NCBI GenBank assembly: GCA_016178705.1
Contig: JACOST010000014.1
Span: forward strand, 744,001-808,000
DNA: 64,000 nt
From: Deltaproteobacteria bacterium
GTDB taxonomy: Bacteria > Desulfobacterota > Binatia > HRBIN30 > JACQVA1
Reading direction: 5' to 3'
Shown: positions 43,701 through 52,248 of the stretch, one piece after another
Layout: the number at the start of each line of letters is the position of its first letter
Position numbering within the stretch: the first letter of the stretch is position 1
Made by a program: the position numbers and the translations under genes
Notes under the pieces: generated by a model
The model's input: only the letters and a program-made list of their open reading frames with translations
The model's database searches: none
Told to the model about the DNA's origin: nothing

Positions 43701-44402
43701 CGTGCCGGCGGGACTGTTGGGCGGCGTCAGCGCGATCACCGACATGAAGTTGTAGACGCCCGGCGCGGAGTTGATCGTCTCGCAGGTGCTGGTATCGAGC
43801 GGGATGTCGAATGTGCGCGCGACGGTGTTGGTCGTCGCGTCGATTTCGCTGACGTGGCCGGTCGAGCTCGGTTCCTTAGTGAGATAGTGCGACAAGTAAA
43901 CATGCGCACCGTCGGCGCTGACGGCGATGCCGCGCGGCGTTCCCAAGACGGGAATCGCGGCGAGCTGGTGAAGGTCCGCATCCAGAACGATCAACGTGTC
44001 GGTCCGTTCACAACTGACGTACACGCGCGTGCCGTCGCCGTTCAGGGCGACGCCGAACGGGGCGCAGCCGAACTGCAGCTGCTGCCGAATGACGTTGCCT
44101 CCGTCGGTTTGGTCGAAGCGGACGATCAGATCGTCGTCCTGCGCGGTGACGAACACGTGCGTTGCGTCGAGCGCGAGGGTGCGAGGATTGCGACCCACCG
44201 CGTACTCGCCGACCCTCGTCAAGCTGCTGGTCGCGATGCGTGCGGCCGTGCCAGATTCCGGGTTGACGAGCCAGACGGCGGCGTTGTCGCTGCTCACCGC
44301 AATTGCGCTGCTGTGTGTCGGCAAGCCGTCGGCGTGCGCCATTGCGGGACCAACCACGAACACTCCGACGCCGATTGTGAGTGCAACCATCCACCGTTTC
44401 AT
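40743..44402 (-). CDS. exported beta-propeller/di-heme cytochrome c peroxidase-like fusion
   Basis: 1219 aa with a signal peptide (MKRWMVALTIGVGVFVVGPAMA). Residues about 30-470 are YVTN propeller blades (TRVYVSCERTDTLIVLDADL, GIAVAPDGARAYSVNSLART). A Cys-rich insert follows (about 470-530, CSTPLDCASTGQGVCANG and similar). Then comes a di-heme c region with CTSCHAE (about 592) and CARCHNG (about 805), as in MauG/CcpA-type peroxidases. A C-terminal beta domain ends in a carboxypeptidase-regulatory-like fold (MVTDGQGHAVVGASVRGRG). It should sit in the periplasm or outside, handling electrons for a redox reaction. The substrate is unknown. Confidence 0.85.
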   Translation of the reverse strand: MKRWMVALTIGVGVFVVGPAMAHADGLPTHSSAIAVSSDNAAVWLVNPESGTAARIATSSLTRVGEYAVGRNPRTLALDATHVFVTAQDDDLIVRFDQTDGGNVIRQQLQFGCAPFGVALNGDGTRVYVSCERTDTLIVLDADLHQLAAIPVLGTPRGIAVSADGAHVYLSHYLTKEPSSTGHVSEIDATTNTVARTFDIPLDTSTCETINSAPGVYNFMSVIALTPPNSPAGTANQVWVAGTKENVAAKGLFIRSSFFKNLPEAQRFPFPFSGFPDDGSTSRRRNIFKPSFHEIIRSFIAKIDLTTGTVKEFIDVKGGNAPAGLDFSADGTIAYTVDRTSNRFGLFNSLRSGIVNDDPPAHGPGNCTANPFDILYEGPLLMNLPPEVEQRADEPTLLEVAGEPNGTALTGLDYDVDLNAMKPISDGIGTTPIGIAVAPDGARAYSVNSLARTVTVIDVRPDSYRCATPPHNACSTPLDCASTGQGVCANGMHGGQIQLCMNDAECDAGIRCVHQRKCMPQILGVVNSTEHDPLPPELLDGEILFSTSARDASLANNIGLDTPVPPSNFQDPATLSKPGAVVSTGHDAEYLACTSCHAETGNDGRTWDNSQFGASLRNTGDLRGRASLAPGTCSDKAADSAKIDHPCTTDSDCGSGSPLTTCQANLKFVPLANPLVAPEAHRFFNPMGTIHWNADRDEVEDFEHAFRTLQGAGDCDGNEHLPEKCIGALIMRSHTTDPVNDSDDLGAPNRAIPGTSGIAGIRLTHMADYVYSETEYVRNPNIGAHGEAIVFAAQRGRAIFNDPRVGCARCHNGPSDENQQFTDKRPLMPGEAGFDPNQPVSATNNPYLRHDVGTANIFDKTDPFMIADTTAPGGVFPNRAMPIPGSRGALTEYLTPTLVDVWNTAPYLHDGSAATLLDVVMPCNSHFDDCNAAGTGRNVDDRHGRTSILSRTQLDDLVAFLKAPHGPVGNADARATLTVTTAATAAPDFGFTFPIPITGAHIGMTINSRTGIVTMNGADFPIGVFHTIGGDVVFNVDDNVFTGTIDSAGNISIPNVGMTQALEGAPIRFTFNLTTQTSQLPMDDDPKHTINGSALNRSTGTVTLVDIQLSPPDTPVLGTSTPTTLKIVGTLDYAPMQIERVGEVTGMVTDGQGHAVVGASVRGRGGRRSVTDTNGHFRIARLVLGQQTIRASRRGVGRAQMDVFLSAAAQIRDVTLQLH

Positions 44403-44539
44403 GACGAGCCCCCTTCCGCGATCGAACCGACATCGCGTGTCTTAGAGGAGAGGAGTCGAAAGGGTCAAGACAAATCGACGCGCTGCGTTGACCGAAGGGT
44501 CAACGAGAGTGGTGCGCACACGATGGAAGAAGGGAGTCG

Positions 44540-45889
44540 CTAGAGTGAATCGGGTGCCGATGACGTCGGCTCCGCGAGCGCGGGTTGTTGCCAAGCGGAT
44601 GTCGTTGCGGGCGCGGTAACATGAACCATCTCGCCGCCGCGCAGGACGCGGAAATCGTGACCGCTCCATCTCACCGTGTTGCCGAGAAAACTAATCAGCC
44701 ACACCGCGGAGACGAAGAGATCCTTCGGTAAGACGAGCAGCATGTGAAGCGGCGTGTTGTCCGTGTGGAGGTAGCGGAAGCACATCGCACTCGCGCACCA
44801 CAGGCGTAGGCCGATCACGGTTGCCGCAATCGCTACACTGGTGGGACTGAACCCGTAGTAGAGCATCGTGAACACCGCCCACATGGTGCCCTGGGTGAAC
44901 ACGCTGCCAAAATAGCCGCCGGGGCGCACGGTGCGGTACGTCCGCGCCCAGCGCACTTGGTGTTGAAAGAGATGTGCCCAGGGACCGACATCAAGGACCG
45001 TCTCGACCACGAGATCCGACAACACCAACTTCAAGCCGCGTTGAGCAACCAGGTAGCCGAGGTAGTAGTCGTCGGCGAGATAGTTGCGGATGGCGAGAAA
45101 GCCACCGATGGCATCGAGCGTCTCGCGTCGCAGCGCCATGGTTGCGCCGAACGCGTAGCTCGGCTTCTCCACTTTGCGCGCCGCCATCACGTTGGTGTCG
45201 AAGTCGGTGCTGATGAACAGCGACTCGACCAACGTCGGGAGGCCGCCTTGGCGCACCGCTTTGTACAAGCAGCTCACGACGCCGACGGCGGGATCGTGCA
45301 GGGGCGCGACCACTCGGCACAGATAGTCTGGCGGCACGCGGATATCGCTATCGGCGATCACCAACACGTCGTGGCGAGCGCGCGCGTACATGTTGTGCAG
45401 GTTGCTCACCTTGTAGTTCGTGCCGTACACGCGCGGGTCGATGACCAACTCGATGTCGAGCGAGGAAAAGTCGCGCTGCAGTTGGCGCACCACGGCAATC
45501 GCGCTGTCACCGGCATCGGCGACGCCGAAGACCACCTGGAACGCGCCGCGGTAATCCTGACGACAAAAGGTTGCGAGATTCTCGTACAGATTGACGTCGA
45601 GACCCTTGAGCGGTTTGAGCACTGAGACGCCAGGCTGTGGTGCCGCCGCGGCGCCTGCGCGTTGGCCGTCAGCCCAGCGAAAGAACTCCCGTGCCGAGTA
45701 GAGCACGGTCAGGTAGTACCAGATCGACGCCAACACCCCGATGCCGATCACGGCTTGCAGCGCCGAGACGTGGAGGACTGGTAGCATCATAGTGGCGCCC
45801 ACATGGCGTGCTCGTGACTCCCTTAACCACCTGGTCAGCCTGCGACGCAAAAAAAAGCCGCCCGGCTCGCGGCCGGTTGGCTCCGTCAT
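44540..45889 (-). CDS. hpnI: HpnI-like hopanoid/ceramide glycosyltransferase
   Basis: 449 aa, GT2 fold with N- and C-terminal membrane helices. Seen: KPLKGLDVNLYENLATFCRQDY, FGVADAGDSA, VLVIADSDIRV (D2), NYLADDYYLG (D3) and HQVRWARTYR (QxxRW), the order of ceramide glucosyltransferase/HpnI. HpnI adds N-acetylglucosamine to bacteriohopanetetrol; HpnK then deacetylates it, and an HpnK-like gene lies at 56.4 kb. No squalene-hopene cyclase is in the window, so a glucosylceramide-type role is the alternative. A later start at 45790 is possible because the first 33 residues are Arg-rich and not conserved-looking. Confidence 0.8.
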   Translation of the reverse strand: MTEPTGREPGGFFLRRRLTRWLRESRARHVGATMMLPVLHVSALQAVIGIGVLASIWYYLTVLYSAREFFRWADGQRAGAAAAPQPGVSVLKPLKGLDVNLYENLATFCRQDYRGAFQVVFGVADAGDSAIAVVRQLQRDFSSLDIELVIDPRVYGTNYKVSNLHNMYARARHDVLVIADSDIRVPPDYLCRVVAPLHDPAVGVVSCLYKAVRQGGLPTLVESLFISTDFDTNVMAARKVEKPSYAFGATMALRRETLDAIGGFLAIRNYLADDYYLGYLVAQRGLKLVLSDLVVETVLDVGPWAHLFQHQVRWARTYRTVRPGGYFGSVFTQGTMWAVFTMLYYGFSPTSVAIAATVIGLRLWCASAMCFRYLHTDNTPLHMLLVLPKDLFVSAVWLISFLGNTVRWSGHDFRVLRGGEMVHVTAPATTSAWQQPALAEPTSSAPDSL

Positions 45890-45928
45890 GCTGACGTTGG
45901 TTCCTCGTAGCGCGTGAATGTGAGCGAG

Positions 45929-47698
45929 TCAAATGTGCGAAGCGATCACGCGTTCCGCGTGACCGGGAGCGACGATGTGGCCGGCGGTTCGCAAGGCGAG
46001 GGCGATGATCGTCAGCGTCGGATTGTACCCCGAACTGGTCACGAACACGCCGCCGTCGGCGTTGTAGAGGTTGTCGAGGTCGTGAAATTTCCCGAACGGA
46101 TCGCACACCGACGTGTGCGGGTCGCTGCCCATGCGCAAGCCGCCCATGACGTGGCGAGAGTCGGGCGGCTCACTGGGATCGTAGGGCTGGAAGAATCCGA
46201 ATTGCGCACCGGCCGCGCCCAGGATCTGCAGCATCTTCGGCTGATAGAAGGTGCGCGCGTCGAGTTCGAAGCCATGGTTTTGGTACGTCACCATCGGCAC
46301 CGGCAAGCCGTACACGTCGCGCACGGTCGGATCGAGTTGTACACGATTGGTCGGCTGCGGTGCGTCTTCGGCCTGCATCGTCAACACCGCGATGTGGGCG
46401 GTAAACGGGCCTTCGACCAACAACTGCTTCAACGGGAGGCCGACCAAGTGAGCGAACGCCAACGCGTCCGGGCGCAGGAATGCCTTGTTCGAACGCAGCG
46501 GCTCCGACGAGGTGCCGAATTCGATGATGCCGCCGAGCGGAACGTCCGAGCGCAAACTCATGCCGCCTTCGGTCACGCCGCGGAAGTCGGCCATGCCGTT
46601 GCTGACCGAATTGCCCCGTTCGCCGTGTAGGCGCTGCTTGAAGATGCCGACGGCGGTGGTCTGGAAGTGGTACATCAGATGGCGGCCGAGCTGATCGCTC
46701 GAGTTGCCCAGCCCGGGCCCATCGCGATCGGAGAGCAAACACAAGCGCGCGCTCTCCACCGCGCTGGCGGCGAGGATGAAGCGATCGGCGGTGACCGATT
46801 GTATCGCACCGTCGGCGTCGGTGTACTCCACCGCCGCAATGCTGTTGCCGTTGCGTACCAAGCGGCGTGCAAAGCAATTGAAGCGCACCTGGCAGTTGCC
46901 GGTGAGCAGCGCGCTCCGTAACGTCGTGACCGCCGCCGAGCCCTTCGAGTTGTTGGGACAGCCGAAGCCGCTGCAGAAGCCGCAGTTGTTGCACGCCGGG
47001 CGCCCGCCGTAGGGCCGCGAGTTGACCGCCCCGGGATAGTGTATGGGGTGGTAGCCCTTCTTGCGTGCGCCATCGGCGAGGGTGCGCGCGACGTACATCT
47101 CCGCGGTCGGCGGCAACGGGTACGGGCCGCTACGTGGCGACGCGAACGGATCAGCCCCCTCCCCGTCGGCGCGGCCGCTCACGCCCGACAAATTTTCGGC
47201 CGTGACGTAGAACGGTTGCAGCTCATCGTACGTGAGCGGCCAATCGACGAAGCTGGTGCCGTCGAAGGTTCGGCCGCCATCGCGCAGCGCCGAGGCCAGG
47301 CGGAAGTCGATCTCGTTGAAGCGCGGATACTTCATGTCGGCATGCACCGTGGTGCCGCCGACATTGCGCGCCAGCACGTTCACGTCCGGATGCGCGCGCG
47401 CCGTCTCGGCCGCGCTCTGGCGAAACGTGCGCGGCTCCACCACCGGGTCCTGCAACACCATGCGGCGGCCGAACTTCAGCTCATCGTTGCTGAACAGCGG
47501 AAATGGCAGATGGTCGGGGTTGTCGAGCCCGGGAAAGTAGTTGTTGCCGGCTTCGAGGATGAGCACCTTCATGCCGGCGCCGGCGAGCACATGCGCGGCG
47601 GCTGAACCGCCCGCCCCACTGCCGACGATCACGACATCGAAGGGTGCGTCGAGCGCCGTGTTGCCCAGAACGTTGGGCACCGTCGACGGCAAGCTCAC
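45929..47698 (-). CDS. GMC-family FAD oxidoreductase
   Basis: 589 aa. FAD motif VVIVGSGAGGSAAAHVLAGAG, then NVGGTTVHADMKYPRF, ACNNCGFCSGFGCPNNSKGS (a 2x CxxC region typical of the gluconate-dehydrogenase/cholesterol-oxidase-like GMC group), FILAASAVESARLCLLS and the terminal GVFVTSSGYNPTLTIIALALR, where the His/Asn pair of the active site is expected. It oxidises an alcohol. GTG start overlaps the stop of the gene encoding its Tat-exported partner, so the two proteins probably form one complex and this subunit is carried across by its partner's Tat signal. Confidence 0.87.
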   Translation of the reverse strand: MSLPSTVPNVLGNTALDAPFDVVIVGSGAGGSAAAHVLAGAGMKVLILEAGNNYFPGLDNPDHLPFPLFSNDELKFGRRMVLQDPVVEPRTFRQSAAETARAHPDVNVLARNVGGTTVHADMKYPRFNEIDFRLASALRDGGRTFDGTSFVDWPLTYDELQPFYVTAENLSGVSGRADGEGADPFASPRSGPYPLPPTAEMYVARTLADGARKKGYHPIHYPGAVNSRPYGGRPACNNCGFCSGFGCPNNSKGSAAVTTLRSALLTGNCQVRFNCFARRLVRNGNSIAAVEYTDADGAIQSVTADRFILAASAVESARLCLLSDRDGPGLGNSSDQLGRHLMYHFQTTAVGIFKQRLHGERGNSVSNGMADFRGVTEGGMSLRSDVPLGGIIEFGTSSEPLRSNKAFLRPDALAFAHLVGLPLKQLLVEGPFTAHIAVLTMQAEDAPQPTNRVQLDPTVRDVYGLPVPMVTYQNHGFELDARTFYQPKMLQILGAAGAQFGFFQPYDPSEPPDSRHVMGGLRMGSDPHTSVCDPFGKFHDLDNLYNADGGVFVTSSGYNPTLTIIALALRTAGHIVAPGHAERVIASHI

Positions 47699-48804
47699 GT
47701 CGAAGCCTCGAAGCAGAATGGGCTGGGAAATTTGGCATTCGGCTTCGTGAGATCGTTGGTCGCCACCACCGTGAGGAACGCAATCATGGTCGAACCGAAG
47801 GCGTGACAGCCCTCGTTGGGGTTGGGCTTCGAGTTCGGCTTGTCGGCCCGCTCGATGTATTGCTGCGTGAGCTCATCGAAGCCGAGCGTGTAACCGAGCG
47901 GTTGGCTGTCGCCGTCGAAGCCGACCAATTGCCAGCCGATACGATCGCGATTGCCGCCGTACACCGGGTCGCAGAGCAACCCTTCAACCGAATGGTTGGT
48001 GAGCAGGGTCACGAAGTCGGGGTTGATGAGCGTGAGGATCGTGTCTTGATCATCGGGCGCGAGCCGCGCGAACGGCTGGCTGAACTGCTCGTGACTCATC
48101 TGTTCGATCTCGGCGATGCCGTCGCGATACTTGCGCCGCAGGTCGACTTCGTCGAGCGTCGTCGCGAGCGGATTGTCCGCCACCTCCGGTACGCTGGCGG
48201 CGCCATCGAGGCGCACCTTCCACGCCAAGCGCTGCACGCGATTGAGTGGGATCGCGTTGTCGAAGCTCGGCGTGGGAAACACGTCGGTGGCCTGCCCGGC
48301 GGCGAAGTCGCCGAAGGGTTGCCGGCCGCTGAACGGACCGCCGCCGAAGATGGGGCGGGCCGCGAAGAACGCAACCTCGGCGCTGCGCAAATCGATCGCA
48401 TCGACCACGCCGTCGCCGTTCACGTCGGCACCGCGACAGCCGGCGTCGTCGGCAGTGCCCTGGCGCAGGGCGATGGCGGTGAAGTCGGCGGCCGTGCGGC
48501 GATCGTCGCAGTTGGCGTCAACGAACGGCAACGCACTCAGCAGTCCTTGAATGTAATCCGCGACGCCCGCCTCGTGCGCCCCCGGCACCGTATCAGTCGG
48601 AATGATGCGCGACACCGCGGCATCCACCGTCGTTAGTTCCGCCGCCGTGAGGAATGGCGCGACCGCTCCGGCCGCCGCCCCGCCGCGCTGCGCGAGCAAT
48701 CGTCGCGTTGGCAGCGCGAGCGCCACGGTGCCGATTGCACCCAGCCGCAAGACTTGCCGACGCGTGAGTGGGAGGTCGAAGCGAACATTCGACTCGCGCG
48801 ACAT
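47695..48804 (-). CDS. Tat-exported gluconate 2-dehydrogenase subunit 3-like protein with internal dockerin-like module
   Basis: 369 aa. Tat signal LTRRQVLRLGAIGTVALALP at the N-terminus; the gluconate_2-dh3 fold follows (FLTAAELTTVDAAVSRIIPTD, PGAHEAGVADYI, RDGIAEIEQMSHEQF). Between about residues 95 and 150 sits an insert with two EF-hand-like loops, DANCDDRRTAADFTA and DVNGDGVVDAIDL, which resembles a type I dockerin pair. Such small subunits chaperone or anchor the GMC flavoprotein in the periplasm. The overlapping start of the next gene supports a two-subunit alcohol dehydrogenase. Confidence 0.83.
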   Translation of the reverse strand: MSRESNVRFDLPLTRRQVLRLGAIGTVALALPTRRLLAQRGGAAAGAVAPFLTAAELTTVDAAVSRIIPTDTVPGAHEAGVADYIQGLLSALPFVDANCDDRRTAADFTAIALRQGTADDAGCRGADVNGDGVVDAIDLRSAEVAFFAARPIFGGGPFSGRQPFGDFAAGQATDVFPTPSFDNAIPLNRVQRLAWKVRLDGAASVPEVADNPLATTLDEVDLRRKYRDGIAEIEQMSHEQFSQPFARLAPDDQDTILTLINPDFVTLLTNHSVEGLLCDPVYGGNRDRIGWQLVGFDGDSQPLGYTLGFDELTQQYIERADKPNSKPNPNEGCHAFGSTMIAFLTVVATNDLTKPNAKFPSPFCFEAST

Positions 48805-49026
48805 GGCGCGGCTTCTAAGTCGGGGGGTGTTCGATTGTCAAGAACGAAAGAGCCGTGACCCAACGCGGCAGCTCCACCTGGTTCGGTAGTGTTTCGGTTT
48901 GAAGCCCCGGGCGACCGCCTAACAAACGTTCACCAACGGTTGACGGCGTGGCGACGGTTTGGTTAAGCAGCCGCCATCCGCTCGGATCGTTCCGGCGAAA
49001 CCAACACAGCTACGGAGGACTCCTTC

Positions 49027-49488
49027 ATGGACGACGAAAAACTTGCTGAGAAGCTCAAGGAACTTACCTTCACCGGCGGTCACCGCGCCATGTCGATCGA
49101 AGACGTGGTGACGATTCAGCCCGGCCTCGGCCGCCTCATGCCCGAGGTCGGCGCCCGCACGTGGAAACTCTTCTACGCCGCCAAGGCCGGCAACTGGCCG
49201 ATGGCGAAGTTCCAGTGGAAGGAAATCAAAGGCCTGTTCGAACTCGGCGCCTTCACCCGGCCGAAGCACGAGGACGCGCTGAATCAATACATGGAAGAAA
49301 ACTGGAAGACGCTCGAAGGGCCGCTGGACAAGAAAGACTTCGCCGCCTTCGAAGAGGCCTTCCACAAGTGCGTCGACGCGGCCAACGCCTACCACGAACT
49401 GAAGGAGAAGCCGTACATCGTGTGGAAGCTGCCCGACGCACCGCCGCCCGATATGGATCTGCGGCCACGGGGAGCGGCGAAAAAGTAA
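49027..49488 (+). CDS. conserved hypothetical protein
   Basis: 153 aa with GGAGG and a normal spacer before the ATG, so the start is good. Mostly helical: MDDEKLAEKLKELTFTGG, RTWKLFYAAKAGNWPMAKFQ and WKEIKGLFELGAFTRPKHED, ending KPYIVWKLPDAPPPDMDLR. No signal peptide or membrane segment. Not recognised. Conserved Trp/Lys and a single Cys suggest a small-ligand or heme-type binding protein at most; this is not asserted. It is divergent from the Tat-exported subunit gene, with about 220 non-coding bases between. Confidence 0.7.
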   Translation: MDDEKLAEKLKELTFTGGHRAMSIEDVVTIQPGLGRLMPEVGARTWKLFYAAKAGNWPMAKFQWKEIKGLFELGAFTRPKHEDALNQYMEENWKTLEGPLDKKDFAAFEEAFHKCVDAANAYHELKEKPYIVWKLPDAPPPDMDLRPRGAAKK

Positions 49489-49489
49489 G

Positions 49490-49602
49490 AATCGTGACTC
49501 GTGAATCGTGAGCCGTGAGGCGTGAGTCGCCGGAGGTAGTCGGACAGCCACAGGCTGGAAGCCTGTGCCACTCACGAGTCACGGTTCACGAGTCACGACG
49601 TT
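49490..49602. repeat. inverted pair of CGTGACTCGTGAATC-type repeats with central palindrome
   Basis: The left arm (about 49491-49529) has CGTGACTCGTGAATCGTGAGCCGTGAGG-like units; the right arm (about 49570-49598) has CTCACGAGTCACGGTTCACGAGTCACG. Between them lies CACAGGCTGGAAGCCTGTG. The arms lie between convergent genes. Confidence 0.75.
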
Positions 49603-50405
49603 CACGGCTTCCGCTCGCTGAATAACCGCACGCGGCGTTCGACGCTGGCGAGGCCGCGCTCCATGGCGGCGACAGTGTCGCGCGCGGCGGCGACCGGATC
49701 GCTGGCGTCCCGAATCGGCCGGCCTACCATCAAGTAGTCAGCGCCGGCACGGACCGCTTCTTCGGACGTCATCGCGCGCTGCTGATTCGGATCGTCGCCG
49801 TCACCCTCCTGTGCTTGAGCACCGGGGGTGATGATGATGAAGCCGCGTCCGCACTCCTTGCGAATGCGGCCGATCTCGAGCGGCGACGTGATCACACCGT
49901 CCATGCCGGCGAGCTTCGCGAGCCGCGCCAAGCGCACCACCTGACCTTCGACACCGCTCATCACGCCAACGCGCTTGAGGTCGTCGCGGTTCAGACTGGT
50001 CAGCACAGTGACGGCGAGAATCTTCGGCTTGCGGAGGCCTTCACTGCGGCAGACTTTGCCGACCTCGTTGACCGTGCGTTGCATCATCTCGAGACTGCCG
50101 GAGGCGTGCAGATCGAACATGCGCGCGCCCATGCGCGCGGCTTCGACGCCGGCTTTGGCAACGGTGCGCGGGATGTCGTGAAACTTGAGATCGAGAAACA
50201 CTTCGCCGCCGCGATCGCGGATGTCGCGCACGATCTGCGGGCCGGCATGCAGGAAGAGTTGCTTGCCGACCTTGAACATGCCGACGTCCTGCGCCAGCTT
50301 GGCAACCAGTTCGAGCGCCTCGCGCACCGAGCCCACGTCGAGCGCGAAGATGAGGCGCGACCGCATCCCGCTCTGGTGGCCGCCGAACGGCCACTGCAAG
50401 GTCAT
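49602..50405 (-). CDS. pyrF: orotidine 5'-phosphate decarboxylase
   Basis: 267 aa, last step of UMP synthesis. Seen: RLIFALDVGSVREALELV, MFKVGKQLFLHAGPQIV, the catalytic DLKFHDIPRTVAKA, FDLHASGS, and VVG-type phosphate loop DYLMVGRPIRDASDPVAAAR. Full length, slightly extended at the N-terminus. Its ATG overlaps the proS stop by four bases, so the two are coupled. Confidence 0.95.
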   Translation of the reverse strand: MTLQWPFGGHQSGMRSRLIFALDVGSVREALELVAKLAQDVGMFKVGKQLFLHAGPQIVRDIRDRGGEVFLDLKFHDIPRTVAKAGVEAARMGARMFDLHASGSLEMMQRTVNEVGKVCRSEGLRKPKILAVTVLTSLNRDDLKRVGVMSGVEGQVVRLARLAKLAGMDGVITSPLEIGRIRKECGRGFIIITPGAQAQEGDGDDPNQQRAMTSEEAVRAGADYLMVGRPIRDASDPVAAARDTVAAMERGLASVERRVRLFSERKP

Positions 50406-52120
50406 GAGGCCAGCTCCGTGCGCACCATCGTTGCGATGCGCTCGACCACTTCATCGACGCGCACGTCAGTCGCATGCGCGTCGCGCCGGTGTTTGAACTC
50501 CACACAGCCGCGCGCCAGGCTCTTGGCGCCGACGGTAACGCGCAGCGGGATGCCGATCAGATCCGCGTCCTTGAACTTCACTCCCGGTCGTTCGTCGCGG
50601 TCGTCGAGCAAGACCTCGATGCCCGCGTGTTCGAGTTGAGCCACAAGCGACTCGGCGGCCGAGCGTAAGGCCTCGTCGTTCCAGTTCACCGGCACAACGT
50701 GGACGTGCGCCGGCGCGATCGCCAGCGGCCAGATGATGCCGTTGGCGTCGTGGTGCTGCTCGATCGCCGCCGCCGCGGTGCGGGTCACACCAATGCCGTA
50801 GCAGCCCATCACCATCGGGTGCTCTTGGCCGCCGGCGTCGAGGTAGGTCGCCTTCATCGGCACGCTGTACTTGGTGCCGAGATAGAAGATGTTGCCGACC
50901 TCGATGCCACGGTGCGCTTCGAAGACGCCACCGTCACAGCGCGGACACCGGTCGCCCGCGCGCGCCGCGCGCAGGTCGGCGAACTGGAGCGCGGGAAGAT
51001 CGCGGGCCTGGTCGATGTCGACGAGGTGATGATCCACTTCGTTGGCGCCAGTGACCGCGCCGCTGATCCCCCGCAGAGCGTGATCGGCGATGATCTGGAC
51101 CGAGAGACCGAACGGCCCGGCGAATCCGACCGGCGCGTTCGACACCCGCCGCACGGTGTCTTCGTCGGCCAGCGCTACCCACTCCACGCCCAGCGCGGTC
51201 TTCAACTTCGCATCGCTGATCTCGTGATCGCCGCGCACCAGCGCGGCCACGGTGGTGCCGCTGCTGGTGCCGTAGAGCAGCGTCTTGATGAAGCGGTCGG
51301 GCGGCTCCGAGAGAAACTCGGCGACCGCTTCCACCTTGCCCTTGCCGGGCGTGCGCACTTTGCGCATCTCGCCGGCCCGCGGCGCGGCCGTCGTCGGGAT
51401 CGGCCCGACTTCGGCGCGCTCGACGTTGGCGGCGTACTCGCAGCGGTTGCAGCTCACGATCGCGTCTTCGCCGGAATCGGCGAGCACCTGAAATTCATGC
51501 GCGGCGCTGCCGCCGATCGCACCGGTGTCCGACTCGACCTGGCGCGTCGTCAGGCCGCAGCGCTCGAAGATGCGCCGGTAGGCTTTCGCCATATTCTCAT
51601 ACTCGCGCCAGCAATCGTCGGCGTCGACGTGGAACGAGTACGCGTCTTTCATGATGAACTCGCGCCCGCGCATCAGGCCGAAGCGGGGCCGGACCTCATC
51701 TCGGAACTTGACTTGAATTTGGTACAGATTGAGCGGCAGATCGCGATATGAACGCACTTCACGCCGGACGATGTCGGTGACCAGTTCCTCGTGCGTCGGG
51801 CCGAAGCAGAAGTCACGGTCGTAGCGGTCCTTCATGCGCAGCAACTCTTTGCCGTAGCGATCCCAGCGCCCGCTCTCTTGCCACAGTTCGGCCGGGCAGA
51901 TTGCGGGCATGAGAATCTCCTGCGCCCCGGCGCGGTCCATTTCTTCGCGCACGATCCGTTCGACCTTGCGCACCACGCGCAGCCCGAGCGGGAGAAAATC
52001 GTAGATGCCGCGGGCGACTTGGCGAATCATCCCGGCGCGCACCATCAATTGATGGCTGATGACCTCGGCGTCGGTGGGAACTTCCTTGAGCGTGGGAATC
52101 AGCGACTGGCGAAAGCGCAC
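50402..52120 (-). CDS. proS: prolyl-tRNA synthetase
   Basis: 572 aa, class II bacterial-type ProRS. Motif 2 region FRDEVRPRFGLMRGREFIMKDAYSF, the insertion (editing) domain about 220-400, motif 3 GCYGIGVTRTAAAAIEQHHD near 445, and the C-terminal anticodon domain (VHVVPVNWNDEALRSAAESL). The length is typical. It lies directly upstream of pyrF. Confidence 0.96.
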   Translation of the reverse strand: MRFRQSLIPTLKEVPTDAEVISHQLMVRAGMIRQVARGIYDFLPLGLRVVRKVERIVREEMDRAGAQEILMPAICPAELWQESGRWDRYGKELLRMKDRYDRDFCFGPTHEELVTDIVRREVRSYRDLPLNLYQIQVKFRDEVRPRFGLMRGREFIMKDAYSFHVDADDCWREYENMAKAYRRIFERCGLTTRQVESDTGAIGGSAAHEFQVLADSGEDAIVSCNRCEYAANVERAEVGPIPTTAAPRAGEMRKVRTPGKGKVEAVAEFLSEPPDRFIKTLLYGTSSGTTVAALVRGDHEISDAKLKTALGVEWVALADEDTVRRVSNAPVGFAGPFGLSVQIIADHALRGISGAVTGANEVDHHLVDIDQARDLPALQFADLRAARAGDRCPRCDGGVFEAHRGIEVGNIFYLGTKYSVPMKATYLDAGGQEHPMVMGCYGIGVTRTAAAAIEQHHDANGIIWPLAIAPAHVHVVPVNWNDEALRSAAESLVAQLEHAGIEVLLDDRDERPGVKFKDADLIGIPLRVTVGAKSLARGCVEFKHRRDAHATDVRVDEVVERIATMVRTELAS

Positions 52121-52248
52121 GAGTGATCCTTCTGTAGTGAGAGTGGGGCGACCTTAGAAGCTGCCGGAAAGCAGGTCAAGTGCGATCGGATTGTCGTGGC
52201 ATACGGAGACAGTGTAGAGAGCCTGCCGGCTTTCCACGGAGGATCGGC

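Noticed and set aside
42468-44543. 691-aa plus-strand ORF opposite the propeller-cytochrome gene
   Set aside because: An antisense shadow: Arg/Val/Gly-rich translation without domains, while the minus strand has a signal peptide and CxxCH sites. The same applies to 41139-42434, 13391-14701, 15865-17274 and 4368-5840.
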